Shown: positions 45,234 to 54,364, numbered from the stretch's first letter. The stretch is 64,000 nt of DNA from UTCHB3 sp964431385 (GCA_964431385.1 CAYSJM010000009.1:21466-85465); one strand, 5' to 3'. Program-made: numbers and translations. Notes: generated by a model not told the origin, from the letters alone.

Positions 45234-46160
45234 TTAGTTTTTCACATATTTTTGGATCCAGGTTGCACCAAGCGCGGCTCCATTGTATTTTGTGCTTCCA
45301 AATCCTTCAGCTGAAGTTGCAGCAGTGAAGCCTGTAATTGCAGGTGTTGTCTGAAGAATTTCATACCATAGACCGGTTGTGTTTACTCTGTAGATACCGG
45401 TTGACTGAAGAGTAGTTGGTGCTGTCTGATTCAGGGTGATTTCTCTGATTGACATACCTGCTACGGCTTTAGTTGAGAATGTTCCTTCAAATGTAACCTG
45501 TACATCAGATGAATCAGTTGAGATTACTTTGTATGTACCATTGGCATTAAATGTAGCATCAATTTTTTTGGTTTTTGAAATTGATTTTAATCCCGGAGCA
45601 ACATTTGCTCCTTCAGAAAGCCATTTTCCGACGAGTGGTTCAGTAGCAGGAGCCTGTGGCACATATTTTTGTGTCCATGTAGCTCCAAGTTTAATACCAT
45701 TGTAGCTTGTTGAACCAAAACCTTCAGCGGCAGTTGGAGCAGTAAATCCGGTGATAGCAGGGTTAGTTTGAATAACTTCATAACTCATGTTGCCTGAAGC
45801 AAACACTTCAAAGATACCGGTTGAAGTAAGTGAAGTTGGAACAGTCTGTGAAAGTGTGATAGTTTTGATGTTAGTACCGGCGTTATCAGTATATGACCAT
45901 GTACCTTCAAATGTAACCTGTACATTCGAAGAATCGGTTGAAACCACTTTGTAAGTTTTATTAGCATTAAAAGTAGCAACAACTCTTTTGGTTTTTGACA
46001 CAGAAACGAGTCCTGGTGCAACATCTGAACCTTCAGAAGCCCAGACACCTACGAGGGGATCAGCGGCTGGTGTTGGTGGAACTACTGGGTTGTCTTCATT
46101 TTTGCAACCTGACAGCATGATTGCGAGGAAAAGGATTGAGAGTGAAAAGAGCTTTTTCAT
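45234..46160 (-). CDS. Lipoprotein with two tandem near-identical domains
   Basis: The 308-residue protein has a lipobox (FLAIMLSGC) and two homologous halves (about 35-165 and 170-308). Both carry PLVGxWxSEGxxVAPGL, TFNANxTYKVxSTDSS, VQVTFEGT, PAITGFTA and EGFGSTxYNG. The high similarity points to a recent internal duplication. Each half looks like a small beta-barrel or lipocalin-like module. The function is not known; it sits with the porin and may bind the same ligand. Confidence 0.82.
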   Translation of the reverse strand: MKKLFSLSILFLAIMLSGCKNEDNPVVPPTPAADPLVGVWASEGSDVAPGLVSVSKTKRVVATFNANKTYKVVSTDSSNVQVTFEGTWSYTDNAGTNIKTITLSQTVPTSLTSTGIFEVFASGNMSYEVIQTNPAITGFTAPTAAEGFGSTSYNGIKLGATWTQKYVPQAPATEPLVGKWLSEGANVAPGLKSISKTKKIDATFNANGTYKVISTDSSDVQVTFEGTFSTKAVAGMSIREITLNQTAPTTLQSTGIYRVNTTGLWYEILQTTPAITGFTAATSAEGFGSTKYNGAALGATWIQKYVKN

Positions 46161-46172
46161 GTTTTTCTCCGG

Positions 46173-47681
46173 TTATTGTTTGTTGGTTAATTGTTGTCGG
46201 TTAATCTTTCCCGCCTCATTTTTAGGGAGGGTGGAGAGGAACTCTATATGTTTAGGAATTTTATATTTAGCGAGTCCTTTTTTACAATACTCTGTGATTT
46301 CAGAAGTTGAAAGTTCAAAACCCTGGTTTAAAACTATGAAGGCTTTCCCCGTTTCGCCCCACCTTTCGTCAGCAACACCGATTACGCAGCATTCTTTTAC
46401 CGCCGGGTTCTGGTAGAGATAGTGCTCCACTTCTGAAGGATATACATTCTCACCGCCACTAATATACATGTTTTTCTTGCGGTCAACTACAAAAAAGAAT
46501 CCATCCGAGTCTTTTATCAAAATATCACCTGTGTGAAACCATCCATCGGTGATAGTCTCAGCGGTTTGTTTTGGTTTTCTCCAATAACCCTGAGTAACTA
46601 CAGGAGATTTTAGCCAAAGTTCACCCGGTATATTTGGTGGTTGCTCGACTCCGTTTTCATCAACGATCTTAGCCGAAATGTAGGTGTTTGGAAATCCAAT
46701 GGAACCCTTTTTGCTGATAGCGTGATTTTGATGAAGAGAAAAGCAGTTTGGTCCAACTTCTGTGAGCCCAAATCCCTGTCTAACAGGTATATTTTTGTTA
46801 TGCCAAATATTTATCAAAGGAATTGGCATTGGAGCCCCACCAACTATTGCAAATCTTACACTGCTTAAATCTGTGGATTCAAATTCAGGTGAATCGGAGA
46901 TCATTTGAAGCATTGTCGGAACGCCAAAAAATATGGTAGTTTTCTCTTTTTCCATCAATTCAAGAATTAAATCTGTATCAAATGATCCAAGAAGTGTGTG
47001 TGATGCCCCCACAAAAAGGAACGGTGTAAAAAGAACATTCCATCCACCGGTATGGAAAAACGGGGCATAACTCTGAGTGTGATCAGTCTGAATCAAATTT
47101 AATCTCAACACAGTGTTTACAGCATTCCAAAAAAGTTGTTTGTGCGTAATTATCACACCCTTCGAAAGTCCTGTGGTTCCGGCAGTATAAAGAATCATAA
47201 CCGGATCTTCGAAGTCGGGAACATTTTCAAACTTTAAGTCTGTTTTAGAAAAGTCATTAATCAACCAGTTGTTGACCGCTTCCATCTCTAATTTATTAGG
47301 AATTGGATCAAGAGTTGTTAATCGCTTCACTTCCTCTTCAAAACCCGACTCATAAATAAATAATGAGGGTTCAGCATCGTGAATCAGAGTGTCGAGTTCA
47401 CGGGGAGTAAGTCTGAAATTCAGAGGAACAAGTATCGTTCCAGCTTTCACGCAGGCGATGTATAACAAAATAAATTCTGCACGGTTCTTTGAGTAAACAG
47501 CGACCCGCTCCCCTTTTACAAGCTTTAAGTCATTAATCAGATAGTTTGCAAAAGCGTTGGCTTTAGAATTAAATTCTGAATATGTCCACTCCAACCCGGA
47601 AGAATATTCCCGGAGGAAAAATTTATCAGGAGAGTACAAAGCCCATTTTGCACACCAATCAGTTTCTAAATACTCAACCAT
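46173..47681 (-). CDS. Acyl-CoA synthetase (FadD-like)
   Basis: The 502-residue AMP-dependent ligase has the P-loop ILYTAGTTGLSKGVIIT, GWFHTGDILIKDSDGFF, VVDRKKNMYISGGENVYP and catalytic Lys in PKNEAGKINRQQL. It activates a fatty or similar carboxylic acid to its CoA ester. It overlaps the symporter stop by 8 bases and lies with fabG, a FabH-like gene and two hydrolases, so the operon probably handles an imported acyl compound. Confidence 0.92.
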   Translation of the reverse strand: MVEYLETDWCAKWALYSPDKFFLREYSSGLEWTYSEFNSKANAFANYLINDLKLVKGERVAVYSKNRAEFILLYIACVKAGTILVPLNFRLTPRELDTLIHDAEPSLFIYESGFEEEVKRLTTLDPIPNKLEMEAVNNWLINDFSKTDLKFENVPDFEDPVMILYTAGTTGLSKGVIITHKQLFWNAVNTVLRLNLIQTDHTQSYAPFFHTGGWNVLFTPFLFVGASHTLLGSFDTDLILELMEKEKTTIFFGVPTMLQMISDSPEFESTDLSSVRFAIVGGAPMPIPLINIWHNKNIPVRQGFGLTEVGPNCFSLHQNHAISKKGSIGFPNTYISAKIVDENGVEQPPNIPGELWLKSPVVTQGYWRKPKQTAETITDGWFHTGDILIKDSDGFFFVVDRKKNMYISGGENVYPSEVEHYLYQNPAVKECCVIGVADERWGETGKAFIVLNQGFELSTSEITEYCKKGLAKYKIPKHIEFLSTLPKNEAGKINRQQLTNKQ

Positions 47682-49185
47682 TTTTAGTCCTCAAAACATT
47701 TTGAAGTAAAAAAGCAACCAGACAGGAGATCAAAATTGCAACAGCTGCTGCCACTCCGGGGTTTTCTCCGGTTGCAACCGTAAAAGGAACAGCGAGTTTG
47801 CCATAGTACATTGTAAAGTGAATAACCACAGCAGAAACAGAGGCTGCAAACACAGCATTACGATTTACATTCTTTACAAACATACCAAAAATGATCGGAA
47901 CAAAAGCCGCTGAAAAATAGGCATAAACGCCATTTTGGGCAAATATAGCTACACTAAGTTTTGGGTTGACGAGTTGATCGTAAGTAAGCAGGATTGAGAT
48001 AACAGCCAATACGGCTATCACTCCTCTGTTCACTAAAATCATTTTCTTTTGATCAATTTCTTTCTTATAAATTCGGTCAATCACAAATGGTTTTAAGATA
48101 TCCTGTGTGATAGTACTCGAAAGCGATTGAATCAATCCCTCCAATGTGGAAATACCTGCAGAGATCAGACCAAGAACAACAAATAAGGAGACAAATACTG
48201 GGAAAACCGTCACAACATAAGCAGGGATTATACCGTCTGTTTTTAAAGCAACATCCCCAGCCTTCAGTTCAGGGAATTGTAACCTGGCGTAAAGCCCCAC
48301 AAATACGACAAGAAAAAATATTCCTTGAGCGATTGCCCCACTTATTAGATAGGATTTAACACCCTTGGGATCTTTTATAAGCAATGATTTTGTAATGATG
48401 TGCGGCTGACATACGATGGCAGCACCTATAACAATTTGTGCGATAAATATCTCAAAGAAATCTCTGAATAAAAAGCTCGATTCGTTATAAACCTGTACAA
48501 GCTTTCCATCAATATTTCCCAATTTATCGATGAATCCACCAATTCCGTCATTGAAGTAATGATAACCCGAACCAAGCATAATAAATGCTACAAAAAGCAT
48601 TATAATCGCTTGGACTGTATTTGTGTAAACCATTGAATTGGCTCCACCAAACATCATGTATCCAAAAACAAAAACTACACACCCAATCAGTACATAAATT
48701 TCGGGTACATCAAGAGTTTTTGAGATAACTTTTGTTAATCCAACCGCAATTAACACGATAAAAGTGAGCAGGAGGAGTGATAAAAAGGCAAAAAAGATAC
48801 CAAATGCCTTACTTTCGTATCTTCGCCCCATCCACTGAGCAAGAGTGCCGGCTTTTACGGATGACCCAAATTTCCTGAATCCAATAGTTAGAACGATTAA
48901 TGAAATTATCGCTGCTGCCGGATATACTAAACCGTAAGAAATAAAACCACTTATTCCGTAGGTCGCGACCAACCCGGGATTTATTACAAAAGTCGCGGCA
49001 CTCGTCATGGAGGCTGCGAGTGCAAAGCCCACAGTCCAAGGAGGGAAATTTACACTCCCGACGGAATAATCGTCCATTGTTTTAACTTTGAGAGCACCTC
49101 TGATAACAAAAAAAAGAGTTAACAGGATGTATGCCCCGATTAATACCCAGCCCGCTGTTACCAGTTCGCTTGAAGCAATTCCCAT
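47674..49185 (-). CDS. Sodium:solute symporter (SSS family)
   Basis: The 503-residue protein has about 13 membrane helices and SSS-family landmarks (ALAASMTSAATFVINPG, GGANSMVYTNTVQAIIM, SAGISTLEGLIQSLSS with Na+ site residues). The family imports amino acids, pantothenate, acetate or other organic acids with Na+. The neighbouring acyl-CoA synthetase suggests an organic acid substrate, which is inference. Confidence 0.92.
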   Translation of the reverse strand: MGIASSELVTAGWVLIGAYILLTLFFVIRGALKVKTMDDYSVGSVNFPPWTVGFALAASMTSAATFVINPGLVATYGISGFISYGLVYPAAAIISLIVLTIGFRKFGSSVKAGTLAQWMGRRYESKAFGIFFAFLSLLLLTFIVLIAVGLTKVISKTLDVPEIYVLIGCVVFVFGYMMFGGANSMVYTNTVQAIIMLFVAFIMLGSGYHYFNDGIGGFIDKLGNIDGKLVQVYNESSFLFRDFFEIFIAQIVIGAAIVCQPHIITKSLLIKDPKGVKSYLISGAIAQGIFFLVVFVGLYARLQFPELKAGDVALKTDGIIPAYVVTVFPVFVSLFVVLGLISAGISTLEGLIQSLSSTITQDILKPFVIDRIYKKEIDQKKMILVNRGVIAVLAVISILLTYDQLVNPKLSVAIFAQNGVYAYFSAAFVPIIFGMFVKNVNRNAVFAASVSAVVIHFTMYYGKLAVPFTVATGENPGVAAAVAILISCLVAFLLQNVLRTKNG

Positions 49186-49195
49186 ATTTCACTCC

Positions 49196-50182
49196 TTAGA
49201 ATTTTACCAAAGCTGAAGCAAATGCAAGACCACCACCTGAACCAACAAACATCAGGTAGTCACCTCTTTTGATTCTGCCGTATTTATAAGCTTCGTTTAA
49301 TGCCATAGGAATACATGCCGAACCTGTATATCCATGATTTGACATTATCACTTCACCTTTGTCACGAGATTCACCCAGAATATCAAGGGTCTGCCAGATT
49401 GAATTTATATTTATCTGAGTGAAGAAATACCTGTTTACTTGAGCAGGTGTTATTCCGGCTTTATCACAAGCTTTAATAACCATCTTCGACCATATTTCAG
49501 GATTTAATTCTTTTGGAAATTTCTTCACAAACTTGAGAAGATGATCTTTTTCTTCAAGAACTTTTTCGTTTAGAGGATATTTGGTTCCACCCGCGTAAAT
49601 GCCCATCCATTCATTATACTGTCCATCTGAAAAAAGCTCACCGTTTAAAAATCCATCGTCTATATTCGATGATTTTAAGATGACCGCACCGGCACCATCA
49701 GCAAAAAGAGTTACGGTTTTTTTGTCTGTGAGGTTAAGATATTTGCTCATTGCATAAGCACCAATGACCAAAACAGTGTTGCAATCTTCATCACCAGCAA
49801 TGAATTTTGAACCCGTGTTAAGGGCGGTTACAAATCCGGCACATGCGGTATTGATATCAAATGTACCCGAGTTTTTAGCACCTATTCTGTGTTGAACCAC
49901 AGAAGAAGTGGAGGGTGATACAAATTCCGGTGTATCAGTTGCGATAATAATAAGATTGATATCTTCAGCGGAAATGCCTGCATCTTTTATCGCTTCCAAT
50001 GCCGCTTTTTCGCACAGATCGGCAGTCGATTCATTCTCTGAACACCATCTTCGTTCTCTGATAGTAAGGTTTTCGCTCAACCAGGTGTCAACATCCTCAC
50101 CGAGAATGTCGTTGAAAAACTGATTTGGTACTACTTTTTCGGGTGCAAATGCCCCAATTCCTGCAATTTTCGCTCTTCTCAT
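49196..50182 (-). CDS. 3-oxoacyl-ACP synthase III-like protein with altered catalytic His
   Basis: The 328-residue thiolase-fold protein has the nucleophile Cys in DINTACAGFVTAL and the Asn in MSNHGYTGSACIP. Where FabH has HQAN, it reads TQIN, so the decarboxylation His is missing. It is therefore probably not the housekeeping FabH, but could do acyl transfer, non-decarboxylative condensation or a related step. It is 8 bases after fabG in an operon with acyl-CoA ligase, transporter and hydrolases. Confidence 0.85.
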   Translation of the reverse strand: MRRAKIAGIGAFAPEKVVPNQFFNDILGEDVDTWLSENLTIRERRWCSENESTADLCEKAALEAIKDAGISAEDINLIIIATDTPEFVSPSTSSVVQHRIGAKNSGTFDINTACAGFVTALNTGSKFIAGDEDCNTVLVIGAYAMSKYLNLTDKKTVTLFADGAGAVILKSSNIDDGFLNGELFSDGQYNEWMGIYAGGTKYPLNEKVLEEKDHLLKFVKKFPKELNPEIWSKMVIKACDKAGITPAQVNRYFFTQININSIWQTLDILGESRDKGEVIMSNHGYTGSACIPMALNEAYKYGRIKRGDYLMFVGSGGGLAFASALVKF

Positions 50183-50190
50183 ATCTTGCT

Positions 50191-50934
50191 CTACATCACC
50201 AATCCACCGTCAACACTGAGGACGGTTCCGTTTACATAATTTGATTCATTTGATGCGAGGAAGAGGTACGCATTTGCGATATCTTCAGGGGCACCAAGTC
50301 TTCCGAGTGGTGTTTTTTCGACGAGCATATTTATTACTTTTTCAGGAATTGTACCCACCATTTCGGTTGCAATAAATCCGGGAGCGACTGCATTTACGCA
50401 TATTCCTTTTCGACCCAACTCGCGAGCCCAGACTTTTGTCATTCCGATGACTCCTGATTTAGTTGCTACATAATTGGTTTGACCAAAATTTCCGTAAAGC
50501 CCAACAACCGAGGAAGTGTTTATTATTTTCCCGGCACCCTTTTCAATCATTGTATTCATCACCGATTTTGTGCAATTAAATACACCCGTTAAATTTACAT
50601 CAATAACCATTTTCCACTGTTCAGGAGTCATTTTTGCAAGACTTGCGTCACGGGTAATTCCGGCATTATTCACCAGAATATCGATAGTGCCCAAATTCTC
50701 GATGGTTTGGGTTGCAGCCTCGGTTGTGGAGTTAAAATCGGTTACATCAACTTTAACAAAATACGCCTTTTTACCTTCACCCGTTAATTGTGAAACTAAT
50801 TCATTCCCCAATTCTTCATTCACATCCCAAATCGCAACGGCAGCACCTTCTTCGGCAAATCGTAATACTGCAGCTTTACCGATACCACGGGCTCCGCCTG
50901 TAATAATAGCAACTTTATTCTCTAATCTATTCAT
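50191..50934 (-). CDS. 3-oxoacyl reductase, SDR family (FabG-like)
   Basis: The 247-residue short-chain dehydrogenase has the cofactor motif TGGARGIGK, NNAGIT, and the catalytic Ser-Tyr-Lys in NTSSVVGLYG and NYVATKSG. It reduces 3-oxoacyl-ACP/CoA with NADPH. It is the first gene of the operon running to 41.6 kb, and its start is 25 bases after a copy of the regulator's palindromic operator. Confidence 0.92.
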   Translation of the reverse strand: MNRLENKVAIITGGARGIGKAAVLRFAEEGAAVAIWDVNEELGNELVSQLTGEGKKAYFVKVDVTDFNSTTEAATQTIENLGTIDILVNNAGITRDASLAKMTPEQWKMVIDVNLTGVFNCTKSVMNTMIEKGAGKIINTSSVVGLYGNFGQTNYVATKSGVIGMTKVWARELGRKGICVNAVAPGFIATEMVGTIPEKVINMLVEKTPLGRLGAPEDIANAYLFLASNESNYVNGTVLSVDGGLVM

Positions 50935-50958
50935 TATAGTTGATCTCCATTTTTATCA

Positions 50959-50974
50959 TTTCAAAAATTTAAAA
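50959..50974. promoter_or_regulatory. Operator copy in front of the fabG operon
   Basis: TTTCAAAAATTTAAAA differs at one base from the perfect palindrome in front of the gbsR-like gene (51519-51534). Conserved flanks give CATTTCAAAAATTTRAAAC in both. It is likely bound by the GbsR/MarR protein encoded upstream. Confidence 0.6.
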
Positions 50975-50979
50975 CACAA

Positions 50980-50994
50980 GGGGTAAAATACCCC
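50980..50994 (-). terminator. Terminator-like hairpin after the gbsR-like gene
   Basis: GGGGTA/TACCCC with a 3-base loop (perfect stem), 16 bases after the regulator stop. The minus strand continues with TTGTGTTTT, a weak T-tract. Confidence 0.6.
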
Positions 50995-51009
50995 GTAATA
51001 AAATTTAAC

Positions 51010-51504
51010 TCAAATATCTGAGTAAAGCTTTTTCCTCTCCTCTTCCCATTCATTTTGGAAATTCAGGAAGTGTCGTTCCATTAACTTGTAAAATTTTTCC
51101 ATCTCTTCGAGTCGTCTCGAGGTGGCAGTATTTTTGTCAAGATTACCATCAACAGCCATTTCACGGAGTGCAACTGCAATCCTGGTGTTATTCTTGATCA
51201 GATCAAAATTATTAAGAAATGCGTTCTCGAATATCTCAGGAACTATTTCATAATAGTCTTTACGATTGTTTTCCGCAAATAAAGCTTTTCTTATTAACTT
51301 TTTATCGCGGAGTCTTCTTAATATCTGGCTGACCGGTCCCTTACTCCTCCCCAGTTGTTCACAAATATCATCAAGTGAAACGGGATTTGAGCTAAAGATC
51401 AACAATGCCACAATATGACCCATCAGTTTGTTCAAACCGAAAGCTCTGTAGGCATCGCCGAAGCGGATAATCATGTCATTTTTTATTTGGTCTTTTTCTA
51501 TCAT
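51010..51504 (-). CDS. GbsR/MarR-family transcriptional regulator
   Basis: The 164-residue protein has a winged-helix region (about 20-100: FGLNKLMGHIVALLIFSSNPVSLDDICEQLG is split over two helices, RSKGPVSQILRRLRDKKLI is the recognition helix) and a C-terminal dimerisation helix (about 120-164). It belongs to the GbsR branch of MarR-like repressors. It is followed by a hairpin and the fabG operon, and palindromic sites lie directly before both starts, suggesting autoregulation and control of the operon, perhaps relieved by an acyl ligand. Confidence 0.88.
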   Translation of the reverse strand: MIEKDQIKNDMIIRFGDAYRAFGLNKLMGHIVALLIFSSNPVSLDDICEQLGRSKGPVSQILRRLRDKKLIRKALFAENNRKDYYEIVPEIFENAFLNNFDLIKNNTRIAVALREMAVDGNLDKNTATSRRLEEMEKFYKLMERHFLNFQNEWEEERKKLYSDI

Positions 51505-51518
51505 CTATTTTTTTAACA

Positions 51519-51534
51519 TTTCAAAAATTTGAAA
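51519..51534. promoter_or_regulatory. Palindromic operator before the gbsR-like gene
   Basis: TTTCAAAAATTTGAAA is a perfect 7-2-7 palindrome 15 bases upstream of the regulator's ATG, matched by 50959-50974. Confidence 0.65.
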
Positions 51535-51578
51535 CGATTAAAATTAGCCAAAAGTAAATTGCTGTGCAAGTAAAAAAA

Positions 51579-51779
51579 TTAAAAATCCATTTTACTTTTG
51601 ATTTTGCTTGAACAATTTCTCAAATCTGTATGAGAAGTGCTGTCAATTTTGAAGTGGTAAAGTTCCATCACAATATTCACGGCATATCTGCGGTCACCAT
51701 TTAGTAGAGCAGCAAGATATTCATCAGCTTGTCGGATATTAAGTTTTCTGTTAACTCTTTTGTTAAGTCTTATTTTTTT
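51579..51779 (-). pseudogene. Remnant resembling the start of a B12-binding domain protein
   Basis: An open frame of 66 codons lacks an ATG/GTG/TTG at its head. It reads LNIRQADEYLAALLNGDRRY and then AVNIVMELYHF, like the helical cap of cobalamin-binding (MtbC/B12-binding-2) proteins, and then degenerates and stops. It is entered from the sensor kinase frame only by a one-base slip in the eight-A run at the kinase's 3' end. It may be a decayed downstream partner of that kinase or the result of an indel in the A-run. The assignment rests on a short segment. Confidence 0.35.
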
Positions 51780-52911
51780 TCATTTGGAGTGGGTAATCCG
51801 CGTAGAAAGTAGTTCCTGCATCGCCCGATGATGTAAAATAGACTTTCCCTTGCAAATATTTTTCACTTAAAAGTTTCATGCTGTATGTACCTAATCCTCT
51901 CCCCTTCCCTTTGCTTGAAAATGACCGGTTAAATATTTGCAATTGAACAATGCTGGGCATAAAAGTTCTATTATTTACGCTAAAGATTATCCGATCATTT
52001 TTTTGGGTACAAGAGACAGTTATCGTTGAACCTGGTTGATCGGCCTCAAGTGCATTTTTCACCATATTCCCAAGCACTCTCCCAAGAAGACTCCTGTCAC
52101 TTTCAATTTCAACATCAAAAACTTCTCCAGCAATTAAAGATTTCCCCTCGGCAACGACATGGTTTTTGTAAAGCTCTATGGTTTCCTGAACCATCTTTGA
52201 AGTGTTAAATTTAACAGGTCGAATATCGAGTTTACCACCTTCCGCTGCGATTAGTTGCTTTTGAGCCTGAATCTCTTCGATTAAACGATTTGAAAGTTCT
52301 TCAATACTTTCACTAAATAAACCCAGCTCTTCCGGTTCAGCTTCTCGTAAAATCTGTGTATATCCAAGAATACCCCCTGCAGTGTTCAGGATATCGTGAA
52401 AGAATATTCTCTCAAGTGCCTGCCGCCTCTTTTCGTTGGAGATATCAGCGACTGTAAAAACGGTAAAATCTTCATCTTCGAGCAGGAGTCTTGTTGATTT
52501 TACTCTCAAGTCGAGGGCTGAACACCCATCGCCCTGAATGATTCTACATTCCTGAACATCTTCATACTGTCCGTTTTGCGTATTGAGAATGGAGATAACC
52601 GCACCGCAAGTTTTGCAAAATTCTGATGTTCCACATCCAGCTTCGTTTTCAAAAGCGTGTTGACAGTTTATCGCCTCACCCGGTCTAAAACCTTTTTTAA
52701 GGAAATCATCCTCAGCAGTAAGATACTTCAATAAACTTTTGTTTGCAAACACTATCTCCCGTTCCTTGTTAAGAATCATAACAAATTCAGGGATTGCGTT
52801 AAGGACTGATGTAATATCTGAATGAGACTCGATTTTATTAATCTGGGCCTCAAGTATATACTGGGGAGTTCGTTCCGGAGGAGCGAACGCTGTTTCGAGT
52901 TGGGAACTCAT
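51763..52911 (-). CDS. PAS sensor histidine kinase with Cys-rich PAS insert
   Basis: The 382-residue soluble kinase has a PAS domain (about 30-155) with the insert NCQHAFENEAGCGTSEFCKT and then CGAV: a His and four Cys that could bind metal, an iron-sulfur cluster or act as a redox switch. The phosphoacceptor His is in RIFFHDILNTAGGILGY, the N-box is LGNMVKNALEA and the G-box GKGRGLGTYSMKLL, so it should be active. No response regulator lies next to it. It follows the heme operon by 76 bases. The last codons include an eight-A run, with a B12-domain-like frame beyond it. Confidence 0.88.
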   Translation of the reverse strand: MSSQLETAFAPPERTPQYILEAQINKIESHSDITSVLNAIPEFVMILNKEREIVFANKSLLKYLTAEDDFLKKGFRPGEAINCQHAFENEAGCGTSEFCKTCGAVISILNTQNGQYEDVQECRIIQGDGCSALDLRVKSTRLLLEDEDFTVFTVADISNEKRRQALERIFFHDILNTAGGILGYTQILREAEPEELGLFSESIEELSNRLIEEIQAQKQLIAAEGGKLDIRPVKFNTSKMVQETIELYKNHVVAEGKSLIAGEVFDVEIESDRSLLGRVLGNMVKNALEADQPGSTITVSCTQKNDRIIFSVNNRTFMPSIVQLQIFNRSFSSKGKGRGLGTYSMKLLSEKYLQGKVYFTSSGDAGTTFYADYPLQMKKNKT

Positions 52912-52987
52912 TTTGCATCTCGCTATTTAAATTATCACTTCTATTAACTTAATAGAAATTTCGATAATAGTCAAGAAAAAACGAGTA

Positions 52988-54364
52988 TCAGAGGTATTTT
53001 TTTACTTTTTCAGCAGCCGGTTTTGAATTTTTGAAACAATCACCTATCGATATTCCGCCTCTGAAATTTCCGGAGAATAAAAGCCTGGGATTTTCAGCCT
53101 CAATCTTATCGAAGTATTCATCGTGTAAATTATATCCAAGATTATACTGTGGAATGGCTCTCTCCCACATTTTCGACTTTGTGAAAACGGGTTCACCATC
53201 GATTTGCATCACATGGCGAAGTTCTTCTAACACTTTTGATTCAATTTCAGAACCAAATCTTCTAAAAACATCACTGTTTTTTGCACCACCGATAAAGATC
53301 GTGAATGCGGCATGAGTTGAACTGCATCTGTTCTCAAAAATTACTGAACTCCAAATTGCACCGAGAAAAATCTTTTTCTCCCTGCTTGGAATCAAAAATC
53401 CAAAACCATCCAAAGGCGTTCTGATCTCGCTCTTTTTGAAAGCCGCATATAACACTTTTACAGGCGGATGATATATATCCTTGAAATGGGTAGCTAAATT
53501 TTGATCAAATTCAGAATAAACATCAGCAGAAATATGAGCAGGTATGGTTGAGAGTAAGATATCACACTTTATTGTATGTATCAAACCGCCCTTTTCATAC
53601 GATATGGCATAACCATCTTTGTCTTTTGTAACTTTTTGAACTTTACAGTTATAAAATATTTTTTCAGGAAACTGGGCAGCTATAGTTTTTGGTAAAATTC
53701 CCATCCCTGATCTAAATGAAAACATTTTAGCACTCTGTTTCGACTCTTCGTTACGGGCTTTAGCCTGTCTTCTTTCTCTTGCCCCTTTCACCACCCCTTT
53801 AATCAGTCCACCGTAATTCTCTTCAAGTCGGTAGAGTTTTGGGAAAGCTGATTTCACACTAAGTTTTTCTGCATCACCCGCAAACACACCCGAAACAAAC
53901 GGGTCAATCGCGTAATCGAGGAATTCTCTTCCGAGTCGGCGTGTCACAAATTCTGCAAGGCTTTGGTTATAACCATCACTCGATCTTCCAACAAATGGTT
54001 CTTTGAGTACGCGGAGTTTTGCGACGGGAGAAAAGAGTTTCGTTTTAAGAAACGAACCAGGACCCATAGGTAACGGCATCAACTCGTCATTTTTAAGAAT
54101 ATACCTTTTGTTCGAGGTCTCACTCGCATAAATCATTTCATCATCAAGACCGAGTTGACTCACCATCTCCCTAATGTAAGGTGAGGTTTCCAATCCACTG
54201 TTTGGACCAAAATCGATGAGGAAACCGTTTTCTTTTTCGGTTCTAATACTTCCACCGGGTTTATCTCCCGATTCAAGAATTGTAAAATCAACTTTATCTC
54301 TAAAAAGCCAGTGGGCGGCGGCAAGACCGGAGATTCCGGCACCGAGTATTACAACATTTTTCAT
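52988..54364 (-). CDS. hemY: Protoporphyrinogen oxidase (HemY-type)
   Basis: The 458-residue FAD protein has the dinucleotide motif VVILGAGISGLAAAHWL, GGSIRTE, and a C-terminal FAD segment SGNFRGGISIGDCFKNS. It oxidises protoporphyrinogen IX to protoporphyrin IX using O2. It is the last gene of the heme operon, 1 base after ferrochelatase. Use of an O2-linked enzyme together with oxygen-independent HemN suggests a facultative or microaerobic life. Confidence 0.92.
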   Translation of the reverse strand: MKNVVILGAGISGLAAAHWLFRDKVDFTILESGDKPGGSIRTEKENGFLIDFGPNSGLETSPYIREMVSQLGLDDEMIYASETSNKRYILKNDELMPLPMGPGSFLKTKLFSPVAKLRVLKEPFVGRSSDGYNQSLAEFVTRRLGREFLDYAIDPFVSGVFAGDAEKLSVKSAFPKLYRLEENYGGLIKGVVKGARERRQAKARNEESKQSAKMFSFRSGMGILPKTIAAQFPEKIFYNCKVQKVTKDKDGYAISYEKGGLIHTIKCDILLSTIPAHISADVYSEFDQNLATHFKDIYHPPVKVLYAAFKKSEIRTPLDGFGFLIPSREKKIFLGAIWSSVIFENRCSSTHAAFTIFIGGAKNSDVFRRFGSEIESKVLEELRHVMQIDGEPVFTKSKMWERAIPQYNLGYNLHDEYFDKIEAENPRLLFSGNFRGGISIGDCFKNSKPAAEKVKKYL

